Positions 24,822 through 35,337 of a stretch of DNA of 64,000 nucleotides are shown in pieces. Position numbers and translations under genes: made by a program. The notes below the pieces were generated by a model. That model was given only the letters and a program-made list of their open reading frames with translations. It made no database searches and was not told the DNA's origin. Each line of letters opens with the position of its first letter. The first letter of the stretch is position 1. Source of the stretch: Polytrichum commune (taxonomy: Eukaryota > Streptophyta > Polytrichopsida > Polytrichales > Polytrichaceae); assembly GCA_950295325.1 (NCBI GenBank), contig OX485806.1, forward strand, positions 56,105,169 through 56,169,168, in the 5' to 3' direction.

Positions 24822-26630
24822 ATGGATGGTGTAGTGGAGTCACATCATGATGACACTCTTCCTCTCCAAATGGAGATTGGAGATGAACAAGGTCAATGGT
24901 CTCCACACACCAATGCCATTACCTATGAATCGAAGGGTCTAGGAGATGACGTTACCCATGAGGCACCGGCATTAACGGTTACCACTAGAGCTAGGAGAGG
25001 GAAGACCCCATTAGAGGTAGGAATAGAGGATCAAGAGGAGTATTCTTCGGACGAGGCTCCTAACATTTCCGAATTTGATAAGGTAGCTAGAGTAGCTAGA
25101 AGGGCCACTAGCGAATTAGAGAAAGAGAATATGATTCTTCATGATAGAGAGAGACCTAATGTCATTCATGATTTGAAGGATAGTGAGATGGGAGAATGGG
25201 AAGGACCGGGAATTCCTTTGGATGACTTCGATGGTGTTGGCAATGCCAAAGTGGAGAAGTCGAGTGGCTACGATTTATGGGCCGATCTTAGCTCACTTAA
25301 GGCCGATATTACCTTTGGACAATTGTTGGAGATTTCACCCATAGCTAAAAAGACTCTCAAGGAAGGGATGCCGATGACTAGGAGGACTAAGAAGGTTAAG
25401 ACTAGGGTAGCGGCTAGAGTTCAAATGCAAGGAGGAAGACGGGATGTCAAACCAATTGAAATTGAGGTTATGGTGGTGGACAAAGTGGTTCCTAATGTGC
25501 TAGTGGATGGAGGTAGTGGAGTAAATATCTTACCGGAGCATACCATGAAGAGGTTGGGTCTTAGTTTTATGGGTCCGTTACATTTTATCATCAATGTGGC
25601 GAATAAAAGTCCGGCCGTGCTGTTGGGAATGATTAAAAATTGTAGGATTAGCACCGGAGGGGAAAAATATATAATCATCTTTCATATCATAAAAATGCAT
25701 TCTAACAAGGATACATTTCCCATCTTGTTAGATAGACCTTGGTTGAGAATGTCAGATGCCATAGTGGATTGGGGTGGAGTCAAGCATTCCATTACTTATG
25801 GTCCGGAGGATAATAGGGTCAAAGTTCCCATCGGGTCGTTAGGTGGTTGGATTAGACAAGAGATTGCTTCCTCTTCGGACGATGAAGGTGATGCCAAGGA
25901 TGATGGCAAGAATGATGAAGCATTGGTAGAAGTAGTTCATTCGGGTGGTCTAGGTCCTAGTTTTTACAATTATGGGGATGATGGGAAGTATGCCCAATGG
26001 TTGAGAGATTATCCGGAGTCGGAATTCGATGTCATGACGACGTCCCACCATGCATGTTTGAGAGATGACATTCTTCATTCACGGAGTGAGAAATGTTCTT
26101 TGTTAGAACCATGTGAGGTGCTCACCGAGGAAGAGTGGATTTTAGGGGGATTGACACCTTGGGTAGATAGTATGGAAGAGAGTGACGTTAGTTTAGTACA
26201 TGTGGATGGGACTCAAGATAAGGAGGCTATCATAGAAGCGGAGAAGTTGGAGGAGCCTTTGCACTTCAAGACTACGTTAACAGGAATTGTGGTTGGTCAA
26301 GATGTCAAGGATTATCCCAACGTACCGGCGGATTGGTATAGAAACAAAGATGGGCAAGTTCATGTTACGGATGCGAATTGGAATTATGTAGATGTTCCAA
26401 TTAGAGTTGGACATTGGGTGTTAGAATGGTCATCTTGCGACCCCCATCAATGTTGGGTTGAAATTTGGAAACTATGGATAGAAGATGGAATTAGGATTCA
26501 ATTGGGGTACCAACAATGTTACATCAAAATGTCTAATGATGAAGAGGAAGACCAATGTTTTTCTAGTTCTAGAGGAAGGTTGCCTAGACATCGATATAGT
26601 TTGCAATGGAGTTTCTTAAGGTCGCAATAG
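24822..26630 (+). CDS. Retropepsin-containing polyprotein segment (602 aa open)
   Basis: This is the longest open frame in the window. The N-terminal 200 residues are acidic linker. The aspartic protease is at about residues 215-340, with active site VLVDGGSGVNILPEHTMKRL (Asp codon near 25505). DGGSG replaces the usual DTGAS, as is common in plant gypsy proteases. ILLDRPWLRMSDAIVDWGG follows and has the place of the second hydrophobic-Gly segment. The last 200 residues are an acidic linker that would lead into RT. RT itself is missing: the text jumps near 26600-26640 to the integrase C-terminus. Retropepsin would cut the Gag-Pol polyprotein. The open frame suggests fairly recent activity, although the element is internally deleted. 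The start codon is arbitrary because the region is read as part of Gag-Pol. Confidence 0.85.
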   Translation: MDGVVESHHDDTLPLQMEIGDEQGQWSPHTNAITYESKGLGDDVTHEAPALTVTTRARRGKTPLEVGIEDQEEYSSDEAPNISEFDKVARVARRATSELEKENMILHDRERPNVIHDLKDSEMGEWEGPGIPLDDFDGVGNAKVEKSSGYDLWADLSSLKADITFGQLLEISPIAKKTLKEGMPMTRRTKKVKTRVAARVQMQGGRRDVKPIEIEVMVVDKVVPNVLVDGGSGVNILPEHTMKRLGLSFMGPLHFIINVANKSPAVLLGMIKNCRISTGGEKYIIIFHIIKMHSNKDTFPILLDRPWLRMSDAIVDWGGVKHSITYGPEDNRVKVPIGSLGGWIRQEIASSSDDEGDAKDDGKNDEALVEVVHSGGLGPSFYNYGDDGKYAQWLRDYPESEFDVMTTSHHACLRDDILHSRSEKCSLLEPCEVLTEEEWILGGLTPWVDSMEESDVSLVHVDGTQDKEAIIEAEKLEEPLHFKTTLTGIVVGQDVKDYPNVPADWYRNKDGQVHVTDANWNYVDVPIRVGHWVLEWSSCDPHQCWVEIWKLWIEDGIRIQLGYQQCYIKMSNDEEEDQCFSSSRGRLPRHRYSLQWSFLRSQ

Positions 26631-26857
26631 GTTCGCGCCTTACCGAGAGTCAATCATTGAAAAATAGGTTGACCGACTTGGAGGAGCTTGATGAGAGAAG
26701 GAGAATGGCGGCTCAACATATCGAGGCCATTCAACGGCGAAGGAAAATCACAAGACAAAAGACACAAGAAGAGGGCGCTACGACCGGGAATGATGGTGAT
26801 GATTCAAGATGGTAGGAAACTTGAATTCCCCGGTACGTTCGATGCGGTTTGGTTGGG

Positions 26858-28147
26858 TATGAGCCCAAAATGGTTGCTCATATTTGTTTTATGTTTAGAA
26901 TTTATTTAGAATTGCATTTGAAGTGTTATTAAAACAATCAAATGTATAAAAAGAGTGAGGTTTGGTGTGGTTTATATTTTAGGCCTTAAGCCTGTTTTGT
27001 GTGGTTAAGTAGAAGCTTAGCGACATTAAGAAGTGTTTTGGTTGAGTGAGTAGTATTTGGTGAAGCAAGGAGAAGTGCTTTGGATTTAAATGTTTGATTT
27101 AAAACACGTTTGTGTTGGTTTAAGGGTGAGGGTTTAGTGGATAGAATAAGGTCCTACTAAGTAGGAGAAGGTTGAGGGGGTTTGTGGTCTTGGGTGGCCT
27201 CCCCTCTCTCCCCCTTCTCTCTCCCTTTCTTCTTCCTCATCTCCTATCTCTCTCTCTCTTCTCTAGGAGGTTGAGCTCTTAGAGCTTGAAAAAAAATTTG
27301 GGAATTAAGTAGGGGGACTTAGTGGAATTAGTGAAATTAGGAGGGGAAGTAAGTAGGGGGACTTAGTGGAATTAGTGAAATTAGAAGGGGAAGTAAATAG
27401 GGGGACTTAGTGGAATTAATGAAATTAGGAGGGGAAGTAAGTAGGGGAACTTAGTGGAATTTAGGTAGGGGACGGCCATATTAAGAAGGGCTAAGGAGCT
27501 CGGACTAAAATGCAAGTAGTTGCAGCTGCTGGGGAGCTCGGACTGAATCCAAGAGCTCGGATTGAAATGCAAGTAGTTGCAGCTGCTGGGGAGCTCGGAC
27601 TGAATCCAGGAGCTTGGACTAAATCCAAGGGTCTCGGACTGAAATGCAAGTAGTTGTAGCTGCTGGGGAGCTCAGACTGAATCCAGGAGCTTGGACTGAA
27701 ATGCAAGTAGTTGCAGCTGCTGGGTAAGGAGCTTGGACTGAAATGCAAATAGTTGCTCCTGCGGGGTAAGGACTGATGCCCGGAGGGAAGACCGGGTATG
27801 AGAAGGTCATTGCACCAGGTAGAAGACCGGGCACGAGCCGGTTACGGACCGGGTAGGGCCAAGGACTTAATGGGGGTATTGCTCCATCATTAAAGGGTGG
27901 TCTAGGGATGAGCTTTTGTAGTGAGTGAGGGTTGGTGTGTAAGTTAGTGTAGAAAGAAGGGGATAGATAGGGAAGAACATTTTTTAATGCTTGTACTCTC
28001 ATTATGGAATAAATTGGTGTGGAAGATTTGATGGAAAACGTGATGGATTCTCACGAGGTTGGTAAGATGGAGTCATGGGAACACGAATGTGAGATCCATT
28101 CCCTCACCCGGACTAGGACGCTTAAAGGTGGGCGGTTTGGCCTCACA
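26858..28147 (+). mobile_element. Solo LTR, 1.29 kb, TSD TTGGG, inserted in pol end
   Basis: It starts TATGAGCCCAAAATGG and ends GGCGGTTTGGCCTCACA, like the LTRs of the host element, but its middle is different and shorter. The duplication TTGGG is perfect (26853-26857 and 28148-28152), and pol reads on across it. It is therefore a separate insertion of a related subfamily and not the 3' LTR of the element. Microsatellite-like CTCTCTC and two minisatellites lie inside. Confidence 0.92.
27300..27770 (+). repeat. Two minisatellites inside the solo LTR
   Basis: 27300-27470 has about four units of ~45 bp with GGGGGACTTAGTGGAATTAG. 27480-27760 has about six units of ~40-50 bp with GAGCTCGGACTGAA and TGCAAGTAGTTGCAGCTGCTG. 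The unit families differ from those in the LTRs at 17 and 34 kb, though the GCTCGG and TGCTG words recur. Confidence 0.85.
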
Positions 28148-28324
28148 TTGGGTCCTTATCTTTTCCGTGAAGTATTTCCCAACAATTCTATGCAATTGGA
28201 AACATTGAACGGGGAGAGCTTCCCAACTCGAACCGCGGGGAGTAGGTGCAAGGAGTATCGAGTTTGAACGACAACTTGCCTTCGAAGCAAGATATTCGGG
28301 ATCCATCCCCTGTGGAAGTCCAAA

Positions 28325-28375
28325 TTCGACGGAAATACGGAAATACGGATCCATTTTCCGTATTTTTGCTTGCCT
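28325..28375. other. Hairpin after the pol stop
   Basis: AAATACGGAAATACGGA is followed after a short loop by TTCCGTATTTTT, which can form a stem of about 12 bp. It lies 60 bp after the pol stop codon. It may be an RNA structure ending or separating the gag-pol region from the extra ORF. Function is unknown. Confidence 0.5.
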
Positions 28376-28539
28376 ACATGAGAACAATAAGGTCTCTTAG
28401 GTTAAAAATTAGGGTACTAGGGAATAGGGCAATCTAAATCCGTCTCGCACGATGAAAAGAGTAAAAAAATGTATGATTACCGGTCCGGTAAATTGGATTA
28501 GGGGGACCGTTTGATCATGGTCCGGACCGCTGGGCCGGA

Positions 28540-28830
28540 CTAAGTAACGGTTATGCCACGTTCAACTAACGGCCCGGAAGTGGAGAGATGGTTACAACGG
28601 ACTTATGATGGTTGGGGGAAAGAGAAAGCCGTTGGTAAAACTGTTAGTGAAACCGTTGGTAAAAACTGCCAGAAAACGGTTGGCAACCATTTTCCGTTAA
28701 ACCAAACGGTAACAGGGGAAGGAAGAGGGAGGAAAGATATTTAAGGGTCCCTTCCTTCTCCTTCCCACATTTTTTTCTCTGTTCGCAAAGGGCAAATTGT
28801 TGAGAGAACGAGTGGTGAGTTTGTTGTTAT
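28540..28830 (+). promoter_or_regulatory. Candidate internal promoter with clustered AACGG/CCGTT sites
   Basis: Between 28545 and 28715 at least eight AACGG or CCGTT words occur. Three fit the plant mitosis-specific activator core YYAACGGYY read on either strand (CTAACGGCC near 28565, and complements of CCGTTGG near 28629 and 28656). A TATA-like GATATTTAAG follows at 28735, then a pyrimidine-rich CTTCCTTCTCC stretch, and the extra ORF starts at 28988. CAAATTGTTGAGAG...GTGAGT near 28815 could be a splice donor. MSA sites bind three-repeat MYB proteins that drive G2/M transcription; that role here is inference. Confidence 0.45.
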
Positions 28831-29145
28831 TTCGAGCCGCCAGCAGTTAGATTGCTCGGACTCCGCACTTTCCGGTCACCGGCAGTTGGCTTCCGGGACT
28901 CTGTAGCAATTAGACGGAAGAGAGGGAATCCGGAGGAGAGAGAGAGAGTTTCCGTAGTCGAGCCGGAAACTGAGAAAGGAGAGGAAAATGCCGGAAGCAC
29001 GGGAAGAGGATAAGAGGGAACCCATCCCGGTTCCGCTCAAAGCCCTCATCCCTGCAATTCCGAAGGAGGATAGGGAGCTACAGGAGCTCGCGGAAGATCT
29101 CTGGGTTATGGGCTGCGCGGGGTTGCTCGCCAAACCCTGGAACCT

Positions 29146-30858
29146 TGTGAGGCCAAATCCACCACCCTTTAGCGTCCTAGTCCGGGTGATGACTTTGAGA
29201 ATCACATTTGTCTATTACAACATTGAACCGTGTGCAAGGTAATTTTCATGTTCAAATGAACCCGTATTGTCTCACTCATTGTGCTTTATTAATATTAGCC
29301 TCTTGGCTTGTGGTAGAATGGTCTTTATCAAGAGTCCAACCCGCGGCTTTAGCCACGCATGCCCTTAAGGATACTCCCCTCACTCTTTTAATCTTTACTT
29401 CCGTCTTCTTGCTATTGCAAGAATCCTCCACATTCTCCATTAACTGTGCACCTAATTTATGGGGACTTGAGAGTGTGCAAGTGTTGAAAAACACTTTACT
29501 CCATAGTCAATGTTACATTTACTCACATGTGACCTCCACACACACACCTCCTATCCTATTGAGCTCAACACTTATCTAAAGACTATTTTAATTCATGATT
29601 GGCATAACACCCTCACGGCTAGTTTAGTGGCATTCTTCCACACAATTTCAGCCTTAACTTGCTAAACCCTCCAACTATCTAATTAACCTGATGGTACGAC
29701 TCTGGCCTGGTTACCGACAGTCCCTTGGTTACCCGAGTCCAAGCCTAATCCCACATGGTTCGGCAGTCGGCTTCCAAGCCTAATACCACACAGTCCAGCA
29801 GTCGGCTTCCAAGCCTAAGCCCACACAGTCCAGCAGTAGGCTCCAAGCCTCAGCCCACACAGTCCAGCAGTCGGCTTCCAAGCCTAATACCACACAGTCC
29901 AGCAGTCGACTCCAAGCCTAAGCCCACACAGTCCAGCAGTAGGCTCCAAGCCTCAGCCCACACAGTCCAGCAGTCGGTTTCCAAGCCTAATACCACACAG
30001 TCCAGCAGTCGGCTCCAAGCCTAAGCCCACACAGTCCAGCAGTCGGCTCCAAGCCTAAGCCCACACAAACCAGCAGTCGGCTCCAAGCCTCAGCCCACAC
30101 AGTCCAGCAGTCAGCTCCAAGCCTCAACCCACACAGTCCAACAGTCTGTGGTAAACCCAGCTACTAGCTACCCTCAATACAAGCCCTTTCACCCATTAAT
30201 CAAATGTTTCCTAGGTCTTTCCTTCTTTTCTTTTCCTTGCCCTAAGTCATGAACTAATCTAACACACTACTTTCACTAACTACTACCTAATCACCACATG
30301 CAATCCTAAGCTCTAAGAGCTCACTCCCTTGAGAGGCCTTGAGAGAGGGATCTTAACTAGCTAACTTCACTAAAAATTAATAACCCACACACGTGGCTCA
30401 AGCTCTTAAGAGCTTGCTCCCTTGAGAGAGAGGAAAATGATAGAGAAAACACCTTAAGTAGCAAAGAGGGAGAGAGGGAGAGAGGGAGAGAGAGGTGAGG
30501 ATAGGGTGAGAGGATTAGCACCTCCAATCACAATCCCTTAACCTTCACCTTCAAAGTAGGGACTAATCCCCTTCCACCAAGCTTCCTTCTTCCTAAACTA
30601 CCAAGGTGGATCCAAAAGTGGGCATTTAACCCGCGGAGCTCACCTTGCTTCACCTTACCCCCTACTCACATTATCAAGGCATACTCTTATTGAATTCAAC
30701 CTTGAAATAATCACACAACACATTCTAAAGCCTAACCTTAAATCCACACCACACTTCACTCTTTTTATGTTTTGTGAATAATCATAATACATCAAAGTCA
30801 AACTAAAATTGGTTTCGAAGAGTTAATCACCACATGTGGGCACCATTTTGGGCTCACA
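29146..30858 (-). mobile_element. Solo LTR in inverse orientation, 1.71 kb, TSD AACCT
   Basis: Read on the minus strand it starts TGTGAGCCCAAAATGG and ends TTTGGCCTCACA, so it is the same superfamily as the host element's LTR but reversed. AACCT flanks it (29141-29145 and 30859-30863). Excising it restores the frame of the extra ORF exactly. It keeps the canonical TG start, unlike the TA start of the three plus-oriented copies. Confidence 0.93.
29745..30150 (-). repeat. LTR minisatellite, ~34-bp units, about 12 copies
   Basis: Units have the form CCACACAGTCCAGCAGTCGG followed by CTCCAAGCCTAAGC. They give a repetitive open frame that is not a gene. A GA-rich microsatellite (AGAGGGAG)n follows at 30470-30500. 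Confidence 0.9.
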
Positions 30859-32722
30859 AACCTCCGAGCAGAAGATACCCTCCGAGAGTTCAAATTCGAG
30901 AGAGGAAATCAGTGGCTAGGAACAAAGAGGAGGGATCCGGAAAATTGGACTCCGGATATTTGGAATAGGGTCTATGGGTTTCCTAGGGGGATTGCAGAGG
31001 GGTGGGCCGGCCGCCGCGACGGCCTGTTCGCCGGAAAATTTACAGGGGACGCGGACCCAAAGGAACTGGAGGGTGTTAGAGTTCCTCTTACCTATCCTTA
31101 ACCCGGACGAGCCGAAGCGGATTAGCCTTACCATGGCTAACACCCTGTTCGGTGCTCTGTCCGGAGTTCGACCCGTGAACTGGGGGTTGATTATCCAGGA
31201 AATAGTAGGGCGGGCCCTCCCCCATATTGGCCGGAAACCCTCCTTCCTCTCCCCCTTCATTCTGCATCTCTACCAGCATTTCGACTGCATCACGGCCGAG
31301 GAGGAGGACTTGCTAACGATAGCGGCGGACAAGGTCACCTACAAGCTCCACCCGGAAGCTGGAGACCTCGAGACGGAGACTTCCAGCGACCCAATCATTC
31401 CGGAAGCACCTCCCTCCTCACCCGGAAGCCCGCCGCCGACCCACCAGAGGCCAGTCTCTCCTCCCCCTCATCATCATCCGGAACCCGGACCCAGCCGGGA
31501 GACCACCTGGTGGAATGTGGATCTCTCCGCTTGGGACTTTCCAGAAAACCCCTTCAAGCGGGTCCAGGAGGGGTTGGAGAACCTGCAGAACCAGTATTAC
31601 CGGCTAGAACACATCGTCCGGGGAGCGAATCAAGCCCTGGACGACTGCGGACCTGGAAATATTCTTCGGGAATTGGCAAAGAGGGCGGACAGGAAGGAGC
31701 TTGAGTAGGCAAAGATGGAGAATGCTCATCTCACCGCGCAGGTGGCGGCCATGACTCAGGAGCTGAGTCAGAAGAGCGAGGAGATCCGGAAGTACCACGC
31801 GGAGCACGCAGTGGTCTCCAGTCGGATCCGGGAGTTGGTGGGGCATCCGGCGGAGATCGTCAACAAGGCGCATCTCTACGATCGGATGATGAAGTCCGGA
31901 GAACCTGCTTCCGCCAGGTAGACCCTCCCCATCCTCGTGAAGTATTCACGGACGATGAAGGATCTCCTGGCGGAAATCCAGAAGGTGGTTCCGCCAAACG
32001 GAACACCCCGGCGGGTACTCTATCCGGGTCCGCCTGGATCACCAACCGGAACCTTCTATGAGGTGGTTGGTGAAATGGCCCTGGTTCAGAATCCGTCGAC
32101 GTCTGCAGGACCCAGCCAGCAGGGAGGCGGCTCTCGGCCTGGTAGTTCCGGAGGGGCTCCGGAAAGGGTCCGCTCTCCCCAGATGAGGAGGAAGAGCACC
32201 GGGTCCGTTCGGTCCGGACGAGGCCAGTCCCTTGTTCCGCGGACCTCGGATCGGTCCCGGACTCCGGATAGGGCTAGGACGCCAATTCGGCACCAAACTT
32301 CGGATCGGGAGGCAACTCTGAGTAGGGGTAAGACCCCTATGACTCAAGCCTCACCGTCTTCTCCTCCGGACTGCCAAATGGTTAGTCCATTCCCTCCGCC
32401 ACCTTCAAGAGCGGCCTCCAACAGGGATCCGCGGACTGCTTCGATCTCGGGCGGGCAGAATCCGGAACAGCGTACCGGAAGCGATCCTTCTCCGGTCCGG
32501 AGCATTCGGAAGGGGAGTACAGTTTCCGGAACCCCAGGGACCGGAACACCGCGGACTGAGAGAACCGCGGACTCGGAGGATGAGATTGCCCCTTCTCCGA
32601 ACATGAGGAGGATGCTCACGCGGTTGCAGAAGGCGGCGCCGGGAGGCGGCTCATCCGCCGTCAGTGGACTAGGCAGCCATTCAAAGGAAGGATCGGCTCA
32701 GAAGAAGCACCGCTCTTCTTAG

Positions 32723-33564
32723 CTTAGAAGGGCGGCTAGATTAGTTAGGTAGAATAGAGGTAGGAAGGTAGGACTCAGGAGTTTTTGAAGATGAGGAATG
32801 AAATTCTCCCTTGGGTGTGTTAGCGGAAAATCCGGATCTTGATCCGGGAAATCCGGGAGAACGGGTGCAGTTAGGGTTTTCCTTGGGGGCGGCCGCCTCG
32901 GCCGCCGCCCTCTGGTTAGGGATTTTGGGCCTCTACTTAAGGCTGAATAAGAAGTTGGGGAAGGGTTCCTTCTCCATTGTTGTATTTTGATTGCTCCTAC
33001 TCTAATAAATTCTTTGTTTTTTCTCACTCCTTGACTTTCTTTGATTGATGTTTGTATGAATGATCCGGAGATCGTTAGCGGAGGAGGGAGAGCATGAGGG
33101 GTAGGAGTTACGGATAGGACATGGGAGAGGAAACCCAGATCCGATCTGGTTATTGCCTTGTAGATCCTCTCTGTGTGTAGTGGGAGGGAAACCTCACTGA
33201 CCCGGATGGTTGAGTAACGTCTAGGTGGGATAGCCGCTGGGAGGATTCGGTGAAATCCGGAAGGGATCCGGATGTAGAGGGTAGATGTAGAGGAGGGGGT
33301 AAGCATTATAATTAGAACTTAGAAATACGATCCGGAAAGGCACACTCTGGAAGAAGAAGAAGAGTGTCCCAAAGACCAAAAGTTCGAAAATCAAGGTTTT
33401 CGGAAATTTGGCTAAGGAAGAGAAAATAAGCAGGTACGGAGCGTTCTAGACCTCCTACACTTCACAGAATCCCTGGACGATACTAGGGTCATCCGGACTC
33501 AAAAACGCCAATCCGGATATGTTGGTGTTCGCGTGTTCCCACATCCCCCGATGGTCGCCAATTA
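32723..33564 (+). other. 3' untranslated region of the gypsy element
   Basis: No coding content follows the extra ORF. A TAATAAATTC poly(A)-signal-like word lies at 33003. Repeated TCCGGA(T/A) words continue the composition of the extra ORF. The last bases before the LTR are ACATCCCCCGATGGTCGCCAAT rather than a clear polypurine tract. Confidence 0.5.
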
Positions 33565-35332
33565 TATGAGCCCAAAATGGTTGCTCATATTTGTTTAATG
33601 TTTAGAATTTACTTAGAATTGCATTTGAAGTCGTTATTGAAACAACAAAAAACATTAAAAATAGTGAGGCTTGGTATGGAGTTATGTTTTAGGCCTTAGG
33701 CTTATTTTTGTGTGGTTAATTAGAAGCTTAGCGGCATTAAGGGATTGGGTGAATTAAGTTGATAGTATGTGTGTTAAGTAAGGGGAAGGGCCTCGGGATT
33801 TAAGTGTTTGAATTGGGACCTATGGTGTTGGTTTAGGGGGTGAGGGCTTAATGGATAAGATGAGGTCCTACTAAATAGGAGAGAGGTGAGGGGTTAAGCC
33901 CTCTTGGTTTTGTGTATGTCTCCCTCTCTTCTTCTTGTGTGTGGGGAGCGGCGGGGGAGCTCTCGGCTACTGATTCAGGCTTTGGGTAATGGTTTGTTGC
34001 CGCTGGAGGAGCTCGGTTACTGATTCAAGCTTTGGGTAATGGCTTGTTGCCGCTGGAGGTCAGCTCGGCTACTGATTCAGGCTTTGGGTAATGGTTTGTT
34101 GCCGCTGGAGGAGCTCGGTTACTGATTCAAGCTTTGGGTAATGGCTTCCTGCTGCTGGAGGTCAGCTCGGCTACTGATTCAGGCTTTGGGTAATGACTCG
34201 CTGCCGCTGGAGGTCAACTCGACTACTAATTCAGGCTTTGGGTAATGGCTGCTACCGCTGGAGGAGCTCGGCTACTAATTCAGTGTTTGGGTAATGGCTT
34301 GCTGTCGCTGGAGGTCAGCTCGGCTACTGATTCAGGCTTTGGGTAATGGTTGTTGCCGCTGGAGGAGCTTGGCTACTAATTCAATCTTTGGGTAATGGTT
34401 TGCTGCCGCTGGAGGTCAGCTCGGCTACTGATTCAGGCTTTGGGTAATGGCTTGCTGCCGCTGGAGGAGCTCGGCTACTGATTCAGGCTTTGGGTAATGG
34501 CTTGCTGTCGTTGGAGGTCAGCTCGGCTACTAATTCAGGCTTTGGGTAGTGGCTGCTGTCGTTGAAGGTCAGCTCGGCTACTAATTCAGTCTTTGGGTAA
34601 TGGCTTGCGGCCGCTAGAGAAGCTCGACTACTTATTCAGGCTTTGTGGTAATGGCTTGTTGCCGCAGGAGGTCAGCTCGGCTACTCATTCAGGCTTTGGG
34701 TAATGGCTTGCTGCTGCTGGAGGTCAGCCCGGCTACTGATTCAGGCTTTGGGTAATGGCTCCTGCCACTGGAGGTGCTCGGCTACTAATTCAGTCTTTGG
34801 GTAATGGCTTGCGGCCGCTAGAGAAGCTCAGCTACTAATTCAGGCTTTGGGTAATGGCTTGCTGCCGCTGGAGGTCAGCTCGGGTACTGATTTAGGCTTT
34901 GGATAATGGTTGCTACCGTTGGAGGTCAGCTCGGCTACTGATTCAGGGCTTAGGCCCGGAGGGAATTGTTGGTTTGAAGACCGGGTATGAGCCGGGTATG
35001 GGACCGGGTATGGGACCAGGTATGGGAAAGGACCAAGGGCCAAGGGCATTAAGGGGATTTGGCTCCACCATTAGAGGGTGGCCTATGGAGATGAGCTTTT
35101 GGTAGTGAGTTGAGGGTTGGTGTGAAAATTAGTGTAGGGAAAAGGGGATAAATAGAGAAGAGCATTTTTCAATGCTTGTACTCTTATTATGGAATAATTT
35201 GGTGTGCAAGAGTTTATGGGAAATGAAATGGATTTTTACGAAGTTGGTAAGAGGGAGTTATGTGAACATGAATGTGATACCCATGCCCTCACCCGGACTA
35301 GGACGCATAAGGGTGGGTGGTTTGGCCTCACA
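33565..35332 (+). mobile_element. 3' LTR of the 18.7-kb gypsy element
   Basis: It starts TATGAGCCCAAAATGG and ends GGTTTGGCCTCACA, followed by the duplication ACCCT. Outside the minisatellite it is nearly identical by eye to the 5' LTR (for example AAGGGATTGGGTGAATTAAG in both), so insertion was relatively recent. The 3' part again has CTTGTACTCTTATTATGGAATAA and CTCACCCGGACTAGGACGC. Confidence 0.92.
33957..34950 (+). repeat. LTR minisatellite, ~55-bp units, about 17 copies
   Basis: The same GCTCGGCTACTGATTCAGGC / TTTGGGTAATGGCTTGCTGC unit as at 17050 is present, with more copies and a different order of variants. A short GGGTATG(G)GACC tandem follows (34980-35020), also present in the 5' LTR near 18835. 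Confidence 0.9.
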
Positions 35333-35337
35333 ACCCT

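Larger units (their letters stand above)
26640..28267 (+). pseudogene. Integrase C-terminal end of pol, split by a solo LTR
   Basis: The frame reads SRLTESQSLKNRLTDLEELD, RRRMAAQHIEAIQRRRKI and, after a 1-base shift near 26755, KRALRPGMMVMIQDGRKLEF and FDAVWLG (to 26857). It continues after the inserted LTR (from 28153) with PYLFREVFPNNSMQLETLNG and ends with the stop at 28265-28267. This matches the usual C-terminus of plant gypsy pol (a GPF/Y-type module followed by a short tail). The integrase zinc finger and DDE core, RNase H and RT were deleted between about 26600 and 26640. No chromodomain is seen. Confidence 0.82.
28988..32722 (+). pseudogene. Extra ORF 3' of pol, split by a solo LTR
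   Basis: It starts MPEAREEDKREPIPVPLKAL, is interrupted after KPWNL by the LTR at 29146-30858, and resumes with RAEDTLREFKFERGNQWLG. A 1-base shift near 31065 leads to the core LFGALSGVRPVNWGLIIQEI and FLSPFILHLYQHFD. This core resembles the putative-plant-transposon-protein domain found in accessory ORFs of plant gypsy elements. Downstream are a Pro-rich linker (31390-31500), a coiled coil (31715-31900) and a Ser/Arg/Pro-rich basic tail (32090-32720). In-frame TAG stops occur at 31706 and 31919. Without defects it would be about 670 residues. Its function in such elements is not known. The GC-rich coding bias differs from the AT-rich gag. Confidence 0.7.
16677..35332 (+). mobile_element. 18.7-kb Ty3/gypsy retrotransposon, TSD ACCCT
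   Basis: Two related LTRs (16677-19184 and 33565-35332) in direct orientation enclose a primer-binding site, gag, protease, the integrase C-terminus and an extra ORF. A perfect 5-bp duplication ACCCT flanks the whole (16672-16676 and 35333-35337). RT, RNase H and the integrase core are missing from the interior, so this copy is non-autonomous. Four later solo LTR insertions (17715, 20918, 26858 and 29146), each with its own 5-bp duplication, inflate it by about 6.9 kb. The LTR starts TATGAGCCC rather than TGTGAGCCC. The arrangement with an extra ORF 3' of pol recalls Tat-type plant gypsy elements, but without RT the clade cannot be settled. Confidence 0.92.

Noticed and set aside
26858..28147. 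3' LTR of the 16.7-kb element
   Set aside because: It has its own TTGGG duplication and pol reads on across it, while the LTR at 33565 pairs with the 5' LTR through ACCCT.
29755..30024. Repetitive Ser/Gln-rich protein
   Set aside because: It is a translation of the 34-bp LTR minisatellite, antisense to the LTR.
32719..33306. Minus-strand 195-aa open frame
   Set aside because: It is antisense to the 3' part of the gypsy element, GC-driven, and shows no recognisable domain.
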